The notes beneath the pieces are model-generated. The model was not told where the DNA came from. It worked only from the letters and a program-made list of their open reading frames with translations, and did not search any database. Made by a program: the position numbers and the translations under genes. A DNA stretch of 64,000 bases from Streptomyces tuirus (GTDB lineage Bacteria > Actinomycetota > Actinomycetes > Streptomycetales > Streptomycetaceae): NCBI RefSeq assembly GCF_014701095.1, contig NZ_AP023439.1, forward strand, positions 4,080,001 through 4,144,000, written 5' to 3'. Shown in pieces: positions 41,330-49,642 of this stretch. Position 1 is the stretch's first letter, and each line of letters begins with the position of its first letter.

Positions 41330-42757
41330 TCAGGCACTCGCCTCAGGTGACTCCGGCTCGTCGGCAGGGTCGGGCAGCTCGCGCTCGCCCGCCGCGAGGC
41401 GGTCGCCGATGTCGCGCAGTCCCGCGAGGTCGTGCACGTCGCCGGGGAGCGCGGCCACTTCCGTCACGGCCACCTCCGGGTGGAGCGCGGTGAAGCGGTC
41501 ACGCGTGCGCTGCTCACGGGAGAGCAGCTGCATGCGATCGGCGTGCAGCCTCAGCAGGCCCGCGGTGAGCTGGTCGACGGACCGCTCGGGGTCCTCGGTG
41601 ACCGCAGCGTGCTCGATGTCCTCGGCATGCCCGGCGCCTTCGGTGGGGGAGCCACCCTCGGGAGCCGATGCCGGAGTCGGAGCTGGTGTTCCGGACGTGG
41701 GAGAGTCTGAACTGTCGGGTGCGTCGGGGGAGTTACGAAGACTTGCTTTCCCGCCCTCCTGATCCACAATGCGGGGCTCTTCAAGATTTTCCGCGGCGGC
41801 GAGCGCCCGCTCGGCCGACAGCCGGTCGGCGCCGCTGCCGTGCACCCGGTTGAGCACCAGACCGGCGAGCGGCATGTCCTCCGCGGCCAGCCGCTCCACG
41901 AAGTACGCGGCCTCACGCAGCGCGTCCCGCTCCGGGGCCGCCACCACGAGGAACGCCGTGCCCGGCGCCTGGAGCAGCTTGTACGTCGCGTCGGCGCGCG
42001 TGCGGAAGCCGCCGAAGGTGGTGTCCATCGCGGACACGAACGTCTGGACGTCCTTGAGGAGCTGACCGCCGAGCAGCTTGCCGAGGGTGCCGGTCATCAT
42101 CGACATCCCGACGTTCAGGAACTTCATCCCGGCGCGGCCGCCCAGCTTCGCCGGTGCCGTCAGCAGCCGGATCAGCCTGCCGTCCAGGAACGAGCCGAGC
42201 CGCTTGGGCGCGTCCAGGAAGTCCAGCGCCGAACGGGACGGCGGGGTGTCGACGACGATCAGGTCCCACTCGTCCCGGGCGCGGAGCTGCCCGAGCTTCT
42301 CCATCGCCATGTACTCCTGCGTGCCCGCGAAGCCCGCCGAGAGCGACTGGTAGAAGGGGTTGCCCAGGATGGCGGCCGCCCGCTCGCCGTCCGCGTGCGC
42401 CTCGACGATCTCGTCGAAGGTGCGCTTCATGTCGAGCATCATCGCGTGCAGCTCGCCGCCCGCGGAGTCGTCGATGCCCTTCACCCGGCGCGGGGTGTTG
42501 TCGAGGGAGTCGATGCCCATGGACTGGGCCAGCCGGCGGGCCGGGTCGATGGTCAGGACGACCACCTTGCGGCCCCGCTCGGCCGCGCGCAGGCCCAGGG
42601 CCGCCGCGGTGGTGGTCTTGCCGACCCCGCCCGACCCGCAGCAGACCACGATCCGGGTCTTCGGGTCCTCCAGCAGCGGGTCGATGTCGAGCAGGCGCGC
42701 GGGGGCGAGACGCGGGCGGGCCGGGTCGTGGGTGTGGGCCGGGTCCGAGCGACTCAT
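41330..42757 (-). CDS. ArsA/GET3-like P-loop ATPase, second of a pair
   Basis: A 475-residue protein, started at MSRSDPAHTHD (ATG ending at 42757, AGGGGATG upstream). The same frame is open a further 74 codons through a repeat tract. The deviant Walker A CGSGGVGKTTTAAALGLRA and VLTIDPARRLAQSMG identify the ArsA/MinD-like ATPase class. A charged, low-complexity insert (Pro/Ser/Glu-rich) occurs in the C-terminal third. Despite the family name there is no arsenite pump nearby. Paired actinobacterial copies of this kind are of unknown function and sit beside wblA in streptomycetes. Confidence 0.87.
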   Translation of the reverse strand: MSRSDPAHTHDPARPRLAPARLLDIDPLLEDPKTRIVVCCGSGGVGKTTTAAALGLRAAERGRKVVVLTIDPARRLAQSMGIDSLDNTPRRVKGIDDSAGGELHAMMLDMKRTFDEIVEAHADGERAAAILGNPFYQSLSAGFAGTQEYMAMEKLGQLRARDEWDLIVVDTPPSRSALDFLDAPKRLGSFLDGRLIRLLTAPAKLGGRAGMKFLNVGMSMMTGTLGKLLGGQLLKDVQTFVSAMDTTFGGFRTRADATYKLLQAPGTAFLVVAAPERDALREAAYFVERLAAEDMPLAGLVLNRVHGSGADRLSAERALAAAENLEEPRIVDQEGGKASLRNSPDAPDSSDSPTSGTPAPTPASAPEGGSPTEGAGHAEDIEHAAVTEDPERSVDQLTAGLLRLHADRMQLLSREQRTRDRFTALHPEVAVTEVAALPGDVHDLAGLRDIGDRLAAGERELPDPADEPESPEASA

Positions 42758-42950
42758 GACATCCCCTGCTTCCGACTCATGACGGGCCTTGCCTGTCTGC
42801 CGCGGCTGGTGACGCGCGCTGCTTGCGTGCCGTGTCTGCCGCGGCTGGTGACACGCCCTGCTCGCATGCCGTGCCCGTCCTGGCTCGTGACGCGTGCTGC
42901 TCGCGTCTGCTGTCCGTGCCGGTTCGTGACACGCGCCGCTCCGTACCGGC
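42758..42950. repeat. Degenerate tandem repeat that separates the two ArsA-like genes
   Basis: The 193-bp gap consists of about five imperfect copies of a unit with GAGCAGGGCGTGTCATGAGC on the coding (reverse) strand. Copies recur at intervals of roughly 24-42 bp, and each keeps a GTCA-x-GAG core. The unit at each end coincides with the stop of the first gene and the start of the second. The array therefore seems to have grown from an original overlapping stop/start (TCATGAG). Confidence 0.7.
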
Positions 42951-43928
42951 TCATGACACGCCCTGCTCGCGCAGCTCACGGGCCAGCTCGTACAGCCCCG
43001 CCAGGTCCATGCCCTCGGCGAACAGCGGCAGTTCGTGCAGCGGCAGGGCCAGTTCGGCCAGCACCGCCCGCTGCTCGTGCTCCAGCGTGTACCGCTCGGC
43101 GTACTCCTCGGCCTGCGTGAGGAGCGGGGCCACCAGCCGCTCGGCGTGCCCGCCGCGCCGCGCCCCGCCGAGCCCCGCGGACGACAGGGACCTCGCGACA
43201 GTGGAACGCGGGACCGTCCGTACGAGTTCCAGGTCCGTCTCGTCCAACACCTCCGGCCGGACCATGTTCACGATGATCCGCCCCACCGGCAGCCGGGCCG
43301 AACGCAGCTCGGCGATGCCGTCCACGGTCTCCTGGACGGGCATCTCCTCCAGCAGCGTCACCAGGTGCACGGCCGTCTCCGGCGACTTCAGCACCCGCAT
43401 CACGGCCTGCGCCTGATTGTGTATCGGGCCGATCTTGGCGAGGCCCGCGACCTCGTCGTTCACGTTCAGGAAGCGGGTGATCCGCCCGGTCGGCGGGGCG
43501 TCCATGACGACGTAGTCGTACGCGAACCGCCCGCTGCGCTCCTTGCGGCGCACCGCCTCGCACGCCTTGCCGGTCAGGAGGACGTCCCTCAGGCCGGGCG
43601 CGATGGTGGTGGCGAAGTCGATCGCGCCGAGCTTCTTCAGGGCCCGTCCGGCGCTGCCCAGCTTGTAGAACATCTGGAGGTAGTCCAGAAGGGCCAGTTC
43701 GGGGTCGATGGCGAGGGCGTACACCTCCCCGCCCCCGGGTGCTACCGCGATTTTCCGTTCCTCATAAGGCAGCGCCTCCGTTTCGAAGAGCTGCGCGATG
43801 CCCTGACGGCCCTCGACCTCGACGAGAAGCGTCCGCTTCCCCTCCGTGGCCAGGGCCAGCGCTAGGGCCGCGGCCACCGTGGTCTTGCCGGTACCGCCCT
43901 TGCCGCTGACGACCTGGAGCCTGCTCAC
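42951..43928 (-). CDS. ArsA/GET3-like P-loop ATPase, first of a pair
   Basis: A 325-residue protein starting at the GTG ending at 43928. The Walker A motif is VSGKGGTGKTTVAAALALAL, and a YDYVVMDAPPTGRITRFL segment forms the switch/Walker B region. It is shorter than the neighbour and lacks its insert. The pair probably forms a heterodimeric or pseudo-dimeric ATPase. Function in Streptomyces is not established; there is no sign of arsenic genes. Confidence 0.88.
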   Translation of the reverse strand: MSRLQVVSGKGGTGKTTVAAALALALATEGKRTLLVEVEGRQGIAQLFETEALPYEERKIAVAPGGGEVYALAIDPELALLDYLQMFYKLGSAGRALKKLGAIDFATTIAPGLRDVLLTGKACEAVRRKERSGRFAYDYVVMDAPPTGRITRFLNVNDEVAGLAKIGPIHNQAQAVMRVLKSPETAVHLVTLLEEMPVQETVDGIAELRSARLPVGRIIVNMVRPEVLDETDLELVRTVPRSTVARSLSSAGLGGARRGGHAERLVAPLLTQAEEYAERYTLEHEQRAVLAELALPLHELPLFAEGMDLAGLYELARELREQGVS

Positions 43929-44035
43929 GTATTCGAGCCTAACCAGTCCGTGCCCGAGCTACGCGGGAGGCTGTGGACAACCGGTGCGGTGGTGGGCCGC
44001 GTGGCCCCCGCCCGCCAGGGGCTAGAGTCGGCCGC

Positions 44036-44194
44036 ATGACCAAGTGGGAATACTCGACTGTGCCGCTGCTCGTCCACGCCACGAAGCAGATTCTGGACAC
44101 CTGGGGCGAGGACGGCTGGGAGCTCGTCCAGGTCGTGCCCGGGCCGAACAACCCCGAGCAGCTCGTGGCCTACCTGAAGCGGGAGAAGCAGTAG
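44036..44194 (+). CDS. DUF4177 small protein
   Basis: A 52-residue protein starting at ATG 44036 (MTKWEYSTVPLLVHATKQIL). DUF4177 proteins share the W-E-Y start and DGWELVQVVPG in the middle, both seen here. Function unknown. Its TAG overlaps the GTG of the RidA gene by one base, so the two are co-translated. Confidence 0.87.
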   Translation: MTKWEYSTVPLLVHATKQILDTWGEDGWELVQVVPGPNNPEQLVAYLKREKQ

Positions 44195-44655
44195 TGGGCG
44201 CCGTCGAGGCGAAACTGGCCGAGCTCGGCCTGTCCCTGCCCGCGGTGGTCCCGCCGCTCGCCGCCTACCAGCCGGCCGTGCAGTCCGGACCGTACGTCTA
44301 CACCGCCGGGCAGCTCCCGATGGTGGACGGCAAGCTTCCGGTCACCGGCAAGGTCGGTGCGGAGGTGACCCCGGAGGAGGCCAAGGAGCTGGCACGCACG
44401 TGTGCGCTGAACGCCCTGGCCGCCGTGAAGTCCGTCGCCGGTGACCTGGACCGCATCGCGCGCGTGGTGAAGGTCGTCGGCTTCGTCGCCTCCGCCTCGG
44501 ACTTCACGGGCCAGCCCGCGGTGCTGAACGGCGCGAGCGAGCTGCTCGGCGAGGTCCTCGGCGACAAGGGCGTGCACGCGCGCAGCGCCGTGGGCGTCGC
44601 GGTGCTTCCGCTGGACGCACCGGTCGAGGTCGAGATCCAGGTGGAACTCGCGTAA
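44194..44655 (+). CDS. RidA/YjgF-family enamine/imine deaminase
   Basis: A 153-residue protein of the RidA superfamily. The segments GPYVYTAGQLPMVDGKLPVTGKVG and CALNALAAVKSVAGDLDRIARVVKV are characteristic, and ARSAVGVAVLPLDAPVEVEIQVEL ends it. The Arg that binds the carboxylate in true RidA (R105) seems present as HARSAVG. The role is hydrolysis of reactive enamines from PLP enzymes, or a related activity. Coupled to the DUF4177 gene. Confidence 0.9.
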   Translation: MGAVEAKLAELGLSLPAVVPPLAAYQPAVQSGPYVYTAGQLPMVDGKLPVTGKVGAEVTPEEAKELARTCALNALAAVKSVAGDLDRIARVVKVVGFVASASDFTGQPAVLNGASELLGEVLGDKGVHARSAVGVAVLPLDAPVEVEIQVELA

Positions 44656-44760
44656 CACCACGCCGCGCACCCGCCCGCGTCCTCTTCGATGGCCCCAGCT
44701 GCGGATTCCGTCCCCCGGGGCCTCTCGAACATCCGCCCGTCACGGGATAGCCTCGCGCCC

Positions 44761-45630
44761 ATGGCGAACGGTCAGTGGTACCCCCCGGAGTGGCCGGACC
44801 GCATCCGCGCACTCGCGGCCGGCACCCTCACCCCGGTGGCCCCCAGGCGTGCGGCCACCGTCATGCTCCTGAAGGACACCGGCAGCGGCCCGGCCGTCCA
44901 CATGCTGCGCAGACGCGCCTCCATGGCCTTCGCCGGAGGCGCGTACGCGTACCCGGGCGGCGGCGTCGACCCGCGCGATGACGACCACCAGGTCCGCTGG
45001 GCGGGCCCCACGCGCGCGTGGTGGGCCGATCGGCTCGGTGTCGACGAGACGGCGGCCCAGGCGATCGTCTGCGCGGCCGTGCGCGAGACGTACGAGGAGG
45101 CGGGTGTGCTGCTCGCCGGACCGTCGGCCGACTCGGTCGTCGGTGACACCACGGGAGCCGACTGGGAGACCGACCGGGCCGCCCTGGTCGCCCGGGACCT
45201 GTCCTTCGCGGAGTTCCTGGACCGGCGGGGACTGGTCCTGCGCTCGGACCTGCTGGGCGCCTGGGCCCGTTGGATCACCCCGGAGTTCGAGGCCCGCCGC
45301 TACGACACCTGGTTCTTCGTGGCCGCGCTCCCCGAGGGACAGCGCACCCGCAACGCCTCCACGGAGGCGGACCGCACGGTGTGGATCGCCCCGCGCGAGG
45401 CGGCGGCCGGGTACGACAAGGGCGAGCTGCTGATGATGCCGCCCACGATCGCGACCCTGCGCCAGCTGGCGGCGTACGAGTCGGCCGCCGGGGCGCTCGA
45501 CGCCGCCCCGGGGCGCGACCTCACGCCCGTCCTGGCCACCGCCCGCCTGGTCGACGGCGAGCTCGTGCTCTCCTGGCCGGGCCACGACGAGTTCACCAAG
45601 CACATCCCGACCGGTGGAGCCACCGCATGA
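44761..45630 (+). CDS. Nudix hydrolase
   Basis: A 289-residue protein starting at ATG 44761 (MANGQWYPPEWPDRIRAL); no strong ribosome site is seen. The Nudix fold is marked by RRRASMAFAGGAYAYPGGGVDP and the catalytic helix RETYEEAGVLLAG, a slightly extended Nudix box with an insert between the glycine and the glutamates. Substrate unknown. The next gene starts inside its stop codon (ATGA). Confidence 0.85.
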   Translation: MANGQWYPPEWPDRIRALAAGTLTPVAPRRAATVMLLKDTGSGPAVHMLRRRASMAFAGGAYAYPGGGVDPRDDDHQVRWAGPTRAWWADRLGVDETAAQAIVCAAVRETYEEAGVLLAGPSADSVVGDTTGADWETDRAALVARDLSFAEFLDRRGLVLRSDLLGAWARWITPEFEARRYDTWFFVAALPEGQRTRNASTEADRTVWIAPREAAAGYDKGELLMMPPTIATLRQLAAYESAAGALDAAPGRDLTPVLATARLVDGELVLSWPGHDEFTKHIPTGGATA

Positions 45631-46457
45631 CGGACGCAAGCGCCCTTCCCGGCCAGCCCCGCGGAGGGGTCCTCTCGGGGCCCGCCACCGCGCGGGCCGT
45701 CAACGTCCTGGCCCCCAACGCGTCGGCGATGACCCTGGACGGCACGAACACCTGGATCGTCTCCGAGCCCGACTCGGACCTGGCCGTGGTGATCGACCCG
45801 GGGCCGCTGGACGACGAGCACCTGCGCCGGGTTCTCGCCACGGCCGAACAGGCCGGCAAACGCGTCGCCCTCACCCTGCTGACCCACGGCCACCCCGACC
45901 ACGCGGAGGGCGCCGCCCGCTTCGCCGAGCTGACCGGCACACGCGTGCGTGCCCTCGACCCGGCACTGCGGCTGGGCGACGAGGGCCTGGCCGCCGGAGA
46001 GGTGATCACGACCGGGGGACTGGAACTGCGCGTCGTGCCGACCCCCGGCCACACCGCCGACTCCCTCTCCTTCCACCTCCCTGCCGACCGGGCGGTCCTC
46101 ACCGGCGACACGATCCTGGGCCGCGGCACGACGGTCGTGGCCCACCCCGACGGCCGTCTCGGCGACTACCTGGACTCCCTGCGCCGCCTGCGCTCCCTCA
46201 CGGTCGACGACGGCGTCCGCACCGTCCTGCCGGGCCACGGCCCGGTCCTCGACGACGCCCAGGGCGCCGTCGAGTACTACCTCGCCCACCGCGCCACCCG
46301 CCTCGCCCAGGTCGAGACGGCCGTCGAGGACGGCTACCGCACCCCTCCACTGGTCGTCGCCCACGTCTACGCCGACGTGGACCGCTCCCTGTGGCCGGCG
46401 GCGGAACTGTCCGTACGGGCCCAGCTGGACTACCTGGAGGAGCACGGGCTCATCTGA
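45627..46457 (+). CDS. Metallo-beta-lactamase-fold hydrolase (LACTB2/glyoxalase II-like)
   Basis: A 276-residue protein starting at ATG 45627, coupled to the Nudix gene. The zinc motif THGHPDHAEGAARF, the GHTADSLSFHL histidine, the Asp in GDTILGRGT and the PGHGPVLDD histidine complete the two-metal site. LACTB2-type members cleave RNA or thioesters; exact substrate unknown. A bidirectional terminator follows. Confidence 0.9.
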   Translation: MTDASALPGQPRGGVLSGPATARAVNVLAPNASAMTLDGTNTWIVSEPDSDLAVVIDPGPLDDEHLRRVLATAEQAGKRVALTLLTHGHPDHAEGAARFAELTGTRVRALDPALRLGDEGLAAGEVITTGGLELRVVPTPGHTADSLSFHLPADRAVLTGDTILGRGTTVVAHPDGRLGDYLDSLRRLRSLTVDDGVRTVLPGHGPVLDDAQGAVEYYLAHRATRLAQVETAVEDGYRTPPLVVAHVYADVDRSLWPAAELSVRAQLDYLEEHGLI

Positions 46458-46483
46458 CCGTGCGCGGCCTCGCGGATACGACG

Positions 46484-46516
46484 TCGGGCCCCGTCTCGTG
46501 AGGAGAGGGGGCCCGA
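46484..46516. terminator. Bidirectional terminator between convergent genes
   Basis: TCGGGCCCC (46484-46492) pairs with GGGGCCCGA (46508-46516), between the hydrolase gene and the convergent crp gene. Confidence 0.7.
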
Positions 46517-46539
46517 TGACGTACGGGAGGGTGTGCGCG

Positions 46540-47214
46540 TCAGCGCGAGCGCTTCGCGAGGCGCTCCACGTCCAGGAGGATCACCGCGCGGGCCTCCAGG
46601 CGCAGCCAGCCGCGCTGGGCGAAGTCCGCGAGGGCCTTGTTGACCGTCTCGCGGGACGCGCCGACGAGTTGGGCCAGCTCCTCCTGCGTGAGGTCGTGCA
46701 CCACGTGGATGCCCTCCTCGGACTGCACGCCGAACCGGCGCGACAGGTCGAGCAGGGCGCGGGCGACACGGCCCGGGACGTCCGAGAAGACGAGGTCGGA
46801 CATCGCGTCGTTGGTCTTGCGCAGCCGGCGCGCGACGGCGCGCAGAAGTGCCGTCGCCACCTCCGGGCGGGCGTTCAGCCAGGGCTGGAGGTCGCCGTGG
46901 CCGAGGCCGAGCAGCTTGACCTCGGTCAGTGCCGTGGCGGTCGCGGTGCGCGGGCCCGGGTCGAACAGCGACAGCTCACCGATGAGCTCGCCGGGGCCGA
47001 CCACGGCCAGCATGTTCTCGCGGCCGTCGGGGGACGTGCGGTGGAGCTTCACCTTGCCCTCCGTGACCACGTACAGGCGGTCACCGGGGTCGCCCTCATG
47101 GAACAGCGAGTCACCGCGGGCGAGGGTCACCTCACTCATGGAGGCGCGGAGCTCCGCGGCCTGCTCGTCATCGAGCGCCGCGAAGAGCGGATTGCGCCGC
47201 AGAACGTCGTCCAC
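46540..47214 (-). CDS. crp: cAMP receptor protein Crp
   Basis: A 224-residue Crp/Fnr-family regulator. The GTG ending at 47214 is chosen because AGGAGAG is just upstream and the product then has exactly the length of S. coelicolor Crp (VDDVLRRNPLFAALDDEQ). Residues 1 to about 115 form the cyclic-nucleotide-binding domain (FHEGDPGDRLYVVTEGKVKL; GPGELIGELSLFDPGPRTAT). The C-terminal winged helix has TQEELAQLVGASRETVNKAL. In streptomycetes Crp controls germination, morphogenesis and many antibiotic clusters. It diverges from the endonuclease III gene. Confidence 0.95.
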   Translation of the reverse strand: MDDVLRRNPLFAALDDEQAAELRASMSEVTLARGDSLFHEGDPGDRLYVVTEGKVKLHRTSPDGRENMLAVVGPGELIGELSLFDPGPRTATATALTEVKLLGLGHGDLQPWLNARPEVATALLRAVARRLRKTNDAMSDLVFSDVPGRVARALLDLSRRFGVQSEEGIHVVHDLTQEELAQLVGASRETVNKALADFAQRGWLRLEARAVILLDVERLAKRSR

Positions 47215-47420
47215 GAGTTCTCTCCTATTCGACCTGCTCAGGGGATCTTGCTCCCCCGTGTACCGAGGGACCGTGGTGCCCATTTTGTCGGGCGGTCCAA
47301 ACAGTGTGATCTGTCACAAGGATGCCGCACACGTGTCCCGGGGTACGCGGCAGGGGTCCAATTGGGCGCCGATCTTCAGGGGCCGGGGCGGATGTCCGTG
47401 CCGGGCCTTAGGCTGGCCGG

Positions 47421-48734
47421 GTGTCCAAATCGCCGGTGAGAGCACAGGCCGAGGGGGCTGCGCGGGTGGTTGTACGTCGCAATTCCGCCGTGGGCGAACA
47501 GGGCCCCGATGGCGGTAGGAAAACGGCGAAAGAGAACAAGACGGAACCGGTGAAGAAGTCGGCTTCCGCGAAGAAGGCGGCTTCCGCGAAGAAGGCGGCT
47601 TCCGCGAAGGGTGCCGCCGCGAAGAGGGCTGCGTCCGCCGGTGAGACGGGCTCCGCGAAGCAGGCGGCTTCCGTGAAGAAGGCCGCGGCCGCGAAGCAGG
47701 CGGCTTCCGTGAAGAAGGCCGCGTCCGCGAAGAAGGCCGCGCCCCCCAAGAAGGCCGCGCCCCCCAAGAAGGCCGCGTCCGCGAAGAAGGCCGCGCCTCC
47801 GAAGAAGGCCGCGTCCAAGGCCTCTGTCGCCGCGAAGGCATCGAAGGGCGCCGCCGTGAAGAAGGCGCCCGCCGCCAAGAAGGTCGCGGTCGCGCCCAAG
47901 AAGGCCACCGCCCGTATCAAGGGCACCGCCCCCGCCAAGGCCGTCGTCCACCCGCCGGGCGACGAGTCGCCCACCGCTCTGGTCCGCCGGGCCCGCCGGA
48001 TCAACCGCGAGCTCGCCGACGTCTTTCCGTACGCGCACCCCGAGCTGGACTTCGAGAACCCCTTCCAATTGCTCGTCGCCACGGTCCTGTCCGCCCAGAC
48101 GACCGACCTGCGCGTCAACCAGACGACACCCGCCCTCTTCGCCAAGTACCCGACCCCGGAGGATCTGGCCGCCGCCAACCCCGAGGAGGTGGAGGAGATC
48201 CTCCGCCCGTGCGGCTTCTTCCGGGCCAAGACGAAGTCGGTCATCGGGCTGTCGAAGGCACTGGTCGAGGACTTCGGGGGCGAGGTACCCGGCCGGCTGG
48301 AGGACTTGGTCAAGCTGCCCGGCGTCGGCCGCAAGACCGCGTTCGTCGTGCTCGGCAACGCCTTCGGCCACCCCGGCATCACCGTCGACACGCACTTCCA
48401 GCGCCTGGTGCGCCGCTGGCGCTGGACCGACGAGACGGACCCGGACAAGATCGAGGCCGCGGTCGGCGCGCTCTTCCCGAAGAGCGACTGGACGGATCTG
48501 TCGCACCACGTCATCTGGCACGGCCGCCGCATCTGCCACGCCCGCAAGCCCGCGTGCGGCGCCTGCCCGATCGCCCACCTCTGCCCGGCCTACGGCGAGG
48601 GCGAGACCGACCCGGAGAAGGCGAAGAAGCTCCTCAAGTACGAGAAGGGCGGCTTGCCCGGCCAGCGCCTGAAGCCCCCGCAGGCGTACCTGGACGCGGG
48701 CGGCAAACCGGCGCCGCCGCTGGGGGCCGGATGA
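47421..48734 (+). CDS. nth: Endonuclease III with a long Lys/Ala-rich repeat head
   Basis: A 437-residue protein starting at GTG 47421. The C-terminal half (from about residue 185) is complete endonuclease III: FPYAHPELDFENPFQLLVAT, the helix-hairpin-helix LPGVGRKTAFVVLGNAFG with catalytic Lys, Asp in ITVDTHFQRL, and the iron-sulfur cysteines in CHARKPACGACPIAHLC. About residues 40-175 are a low-complexity tract of tandem KKAAS/KKAAP units like histone H1 or HupS tails. Normal Nth is about 210-260 residues. The tail probably binds DNA non-specifically. Its DNA is a set of 15-bp-like repeats, prone to change in length. Confidence 0.92.
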   Translation: MSKSPVRAQAEGAARVVVRRNSAVGEQGPDGGRKTAKENKTEPVKKSASAKKAASAKKAASAKGAAAKRAASAGETGSAKQAASVKKAAAAKQAASVKKAASAKKAAPPKKAAPPKKAASAKKAAPPKKAASKASVAAKASKGAAVKKAPAAKKVAVAPKKATARIKGTAPAKAVVHPPGDESPTALVRRARRINRELADVFPYAHPELDFENPFQLLVATVLSAQTTDLRVNQTTPALFAKYPTPEDLAAANPEEVEEILRPCGFFRAKTKSVIGLSKALVEDFGGEVPGRLEDLVKLPGVGRKTAFVVLGNAFGHPGITVDTHFQRLVRRWRWTDETDPDKIEAAVGALFPKSDWTDLSHHVIWHGRRICHARKPACGACPIAHLCPAYGEGETDPEKAKKLLKYEKGGLPGQRLKPPQAYLDAGGKPAPPLGAG

Positions 48735-48870
48735 GCTGCCTGAGGCGCCCGCGGCATCCGACGCGCCGCCCGAACGGCCCGGCGTGCGACGCGAAGAGCC
48801 CCGCGCGCCATCAGAAGAACCTCACGCGCCGTCCGAAGAGCCCCACGCGCCGCCCGTTCAGGGGATCCGA
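48735..48870. repeat. Degenerate GC-rich repeats upstream of the second Nudix gene
   Basis: Imperfect copies of CACGCGCCGTCCGAAGAGCC recur at about 21-27-bp spacing between the nth stop and the Nudix gene. They are open in the Nudix frame (EEPHAPS-like), but I see no ribosome site supporting translation from them. Confidence 0.45.
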
Positions 48871-48933
48871 GGCGTTCGCGGAACGATCTCGGACCTGTCG
48901 TGCGTTGGACGCGGCAGGACGACGGGGGTGGCG

Positions 48934-49629
48934 ATGACGCGTGCGAGCGACACACAGGGCAGCCCGGTGGCGCTGATCAAGGACGGGCTGCCCGGCTGGC
49001 TGGACCCGGTGGTGCACGCCGTGGAGACCGTCCGGCCGAGGCAGCTGAGCCGATTCCTGCCCCCGGAGGACGGGGCGGGGCGGCAGTCCGCCGTGCTGGT
49101 CCTGTTCGGTGAAGGGGCGCACGGCCCGGAACTGCTGCTCATGGAGCGTGCGAGCTCCCTGCGCTCGCACGCCGGCCAACCCTCCTTCCCGGGCGGCGCC
49201 CTCGACCCGGAGGACGGCGACCCGTACGGCGACGGCCCGCTGCGGGCCGCCCTGCGCGAGGCGGAGGAAGAGACCGGCCTCGACCCGTCCGGCGTCCAGC
49301 TCTTCGGCGTCCTGCCCCGCCTCTACATCCCGGTCAGCGGCTTCGTCGTCACCCCCGTGCTGGGCTGGTGGCGCGAGCCGAGCCCGGTCGGCGTGGTCGA
49401 TCCGAACGAGACCGCCCGGGTCTTCACCGTCCCCGTGGTGGATCTCACGGATCCCGACAACCGAGCGACCACCGTCCACCCCAGCGGCCACCGAGGTCCG
49501 GCATTTCTGGTGGAATCAGCCCTTGTCTGGGGTTTCACGGCCGGAATCATCGACCGGCTGCTGCACTTCGCGGGCTGGGAGCGGCCCTGGGACCGCGAGA
49601 AGCAGGTCCCGCTCGACTGGCGCGCATGA
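48934..49629 (+). CDS. CoA pyrophosphatase-type Nudix hydrolase
   Basis: A 231-residue protein, most likely from ATG 48934 with GGGGG upstream. The UPF0035 signature of CoA-diphosphatases (LLLMERASSLRSHAGQPSFP) directly precedes the Nudix box (GGALDPEDG then ALREAEEETGLD). It probably splits CoA or related nucleotide diphosphates in the cytoplasm. The MarP-like protease gene follows at 14 bp. Confidence 0.9.
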   Translation: MTRASDTQGSPVALIKDGLPGWLDPVVHAVETVRPRQLSRFLPPEDGAGRQSAVLVLFGEGAHGPELLLMERASSLRSHAGQPSFPGGALDPEDGDPYGDGPLRAALREAEEETGLDPSGVQLFGVLPRLYIPVSGFVVTPVLGWWREPSPVGVVDPNETARVFTVPVVDLTDPDNRATTVHPSGHRGPAFLVESALVWGFTAGIIDRLLHFAGWERPWDREKQVPLDWRA

Positions 49630-49642
49630 CAGGGTGGCCTCC

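Noticed and set aside
41330..43928. ArsA-like ATPases as an arsenic-resistance operon
   Set aside because: No ArsB, ArsC or ArsR-like gene is nearby, and the position beside wblA is a conserved chromosomal one.
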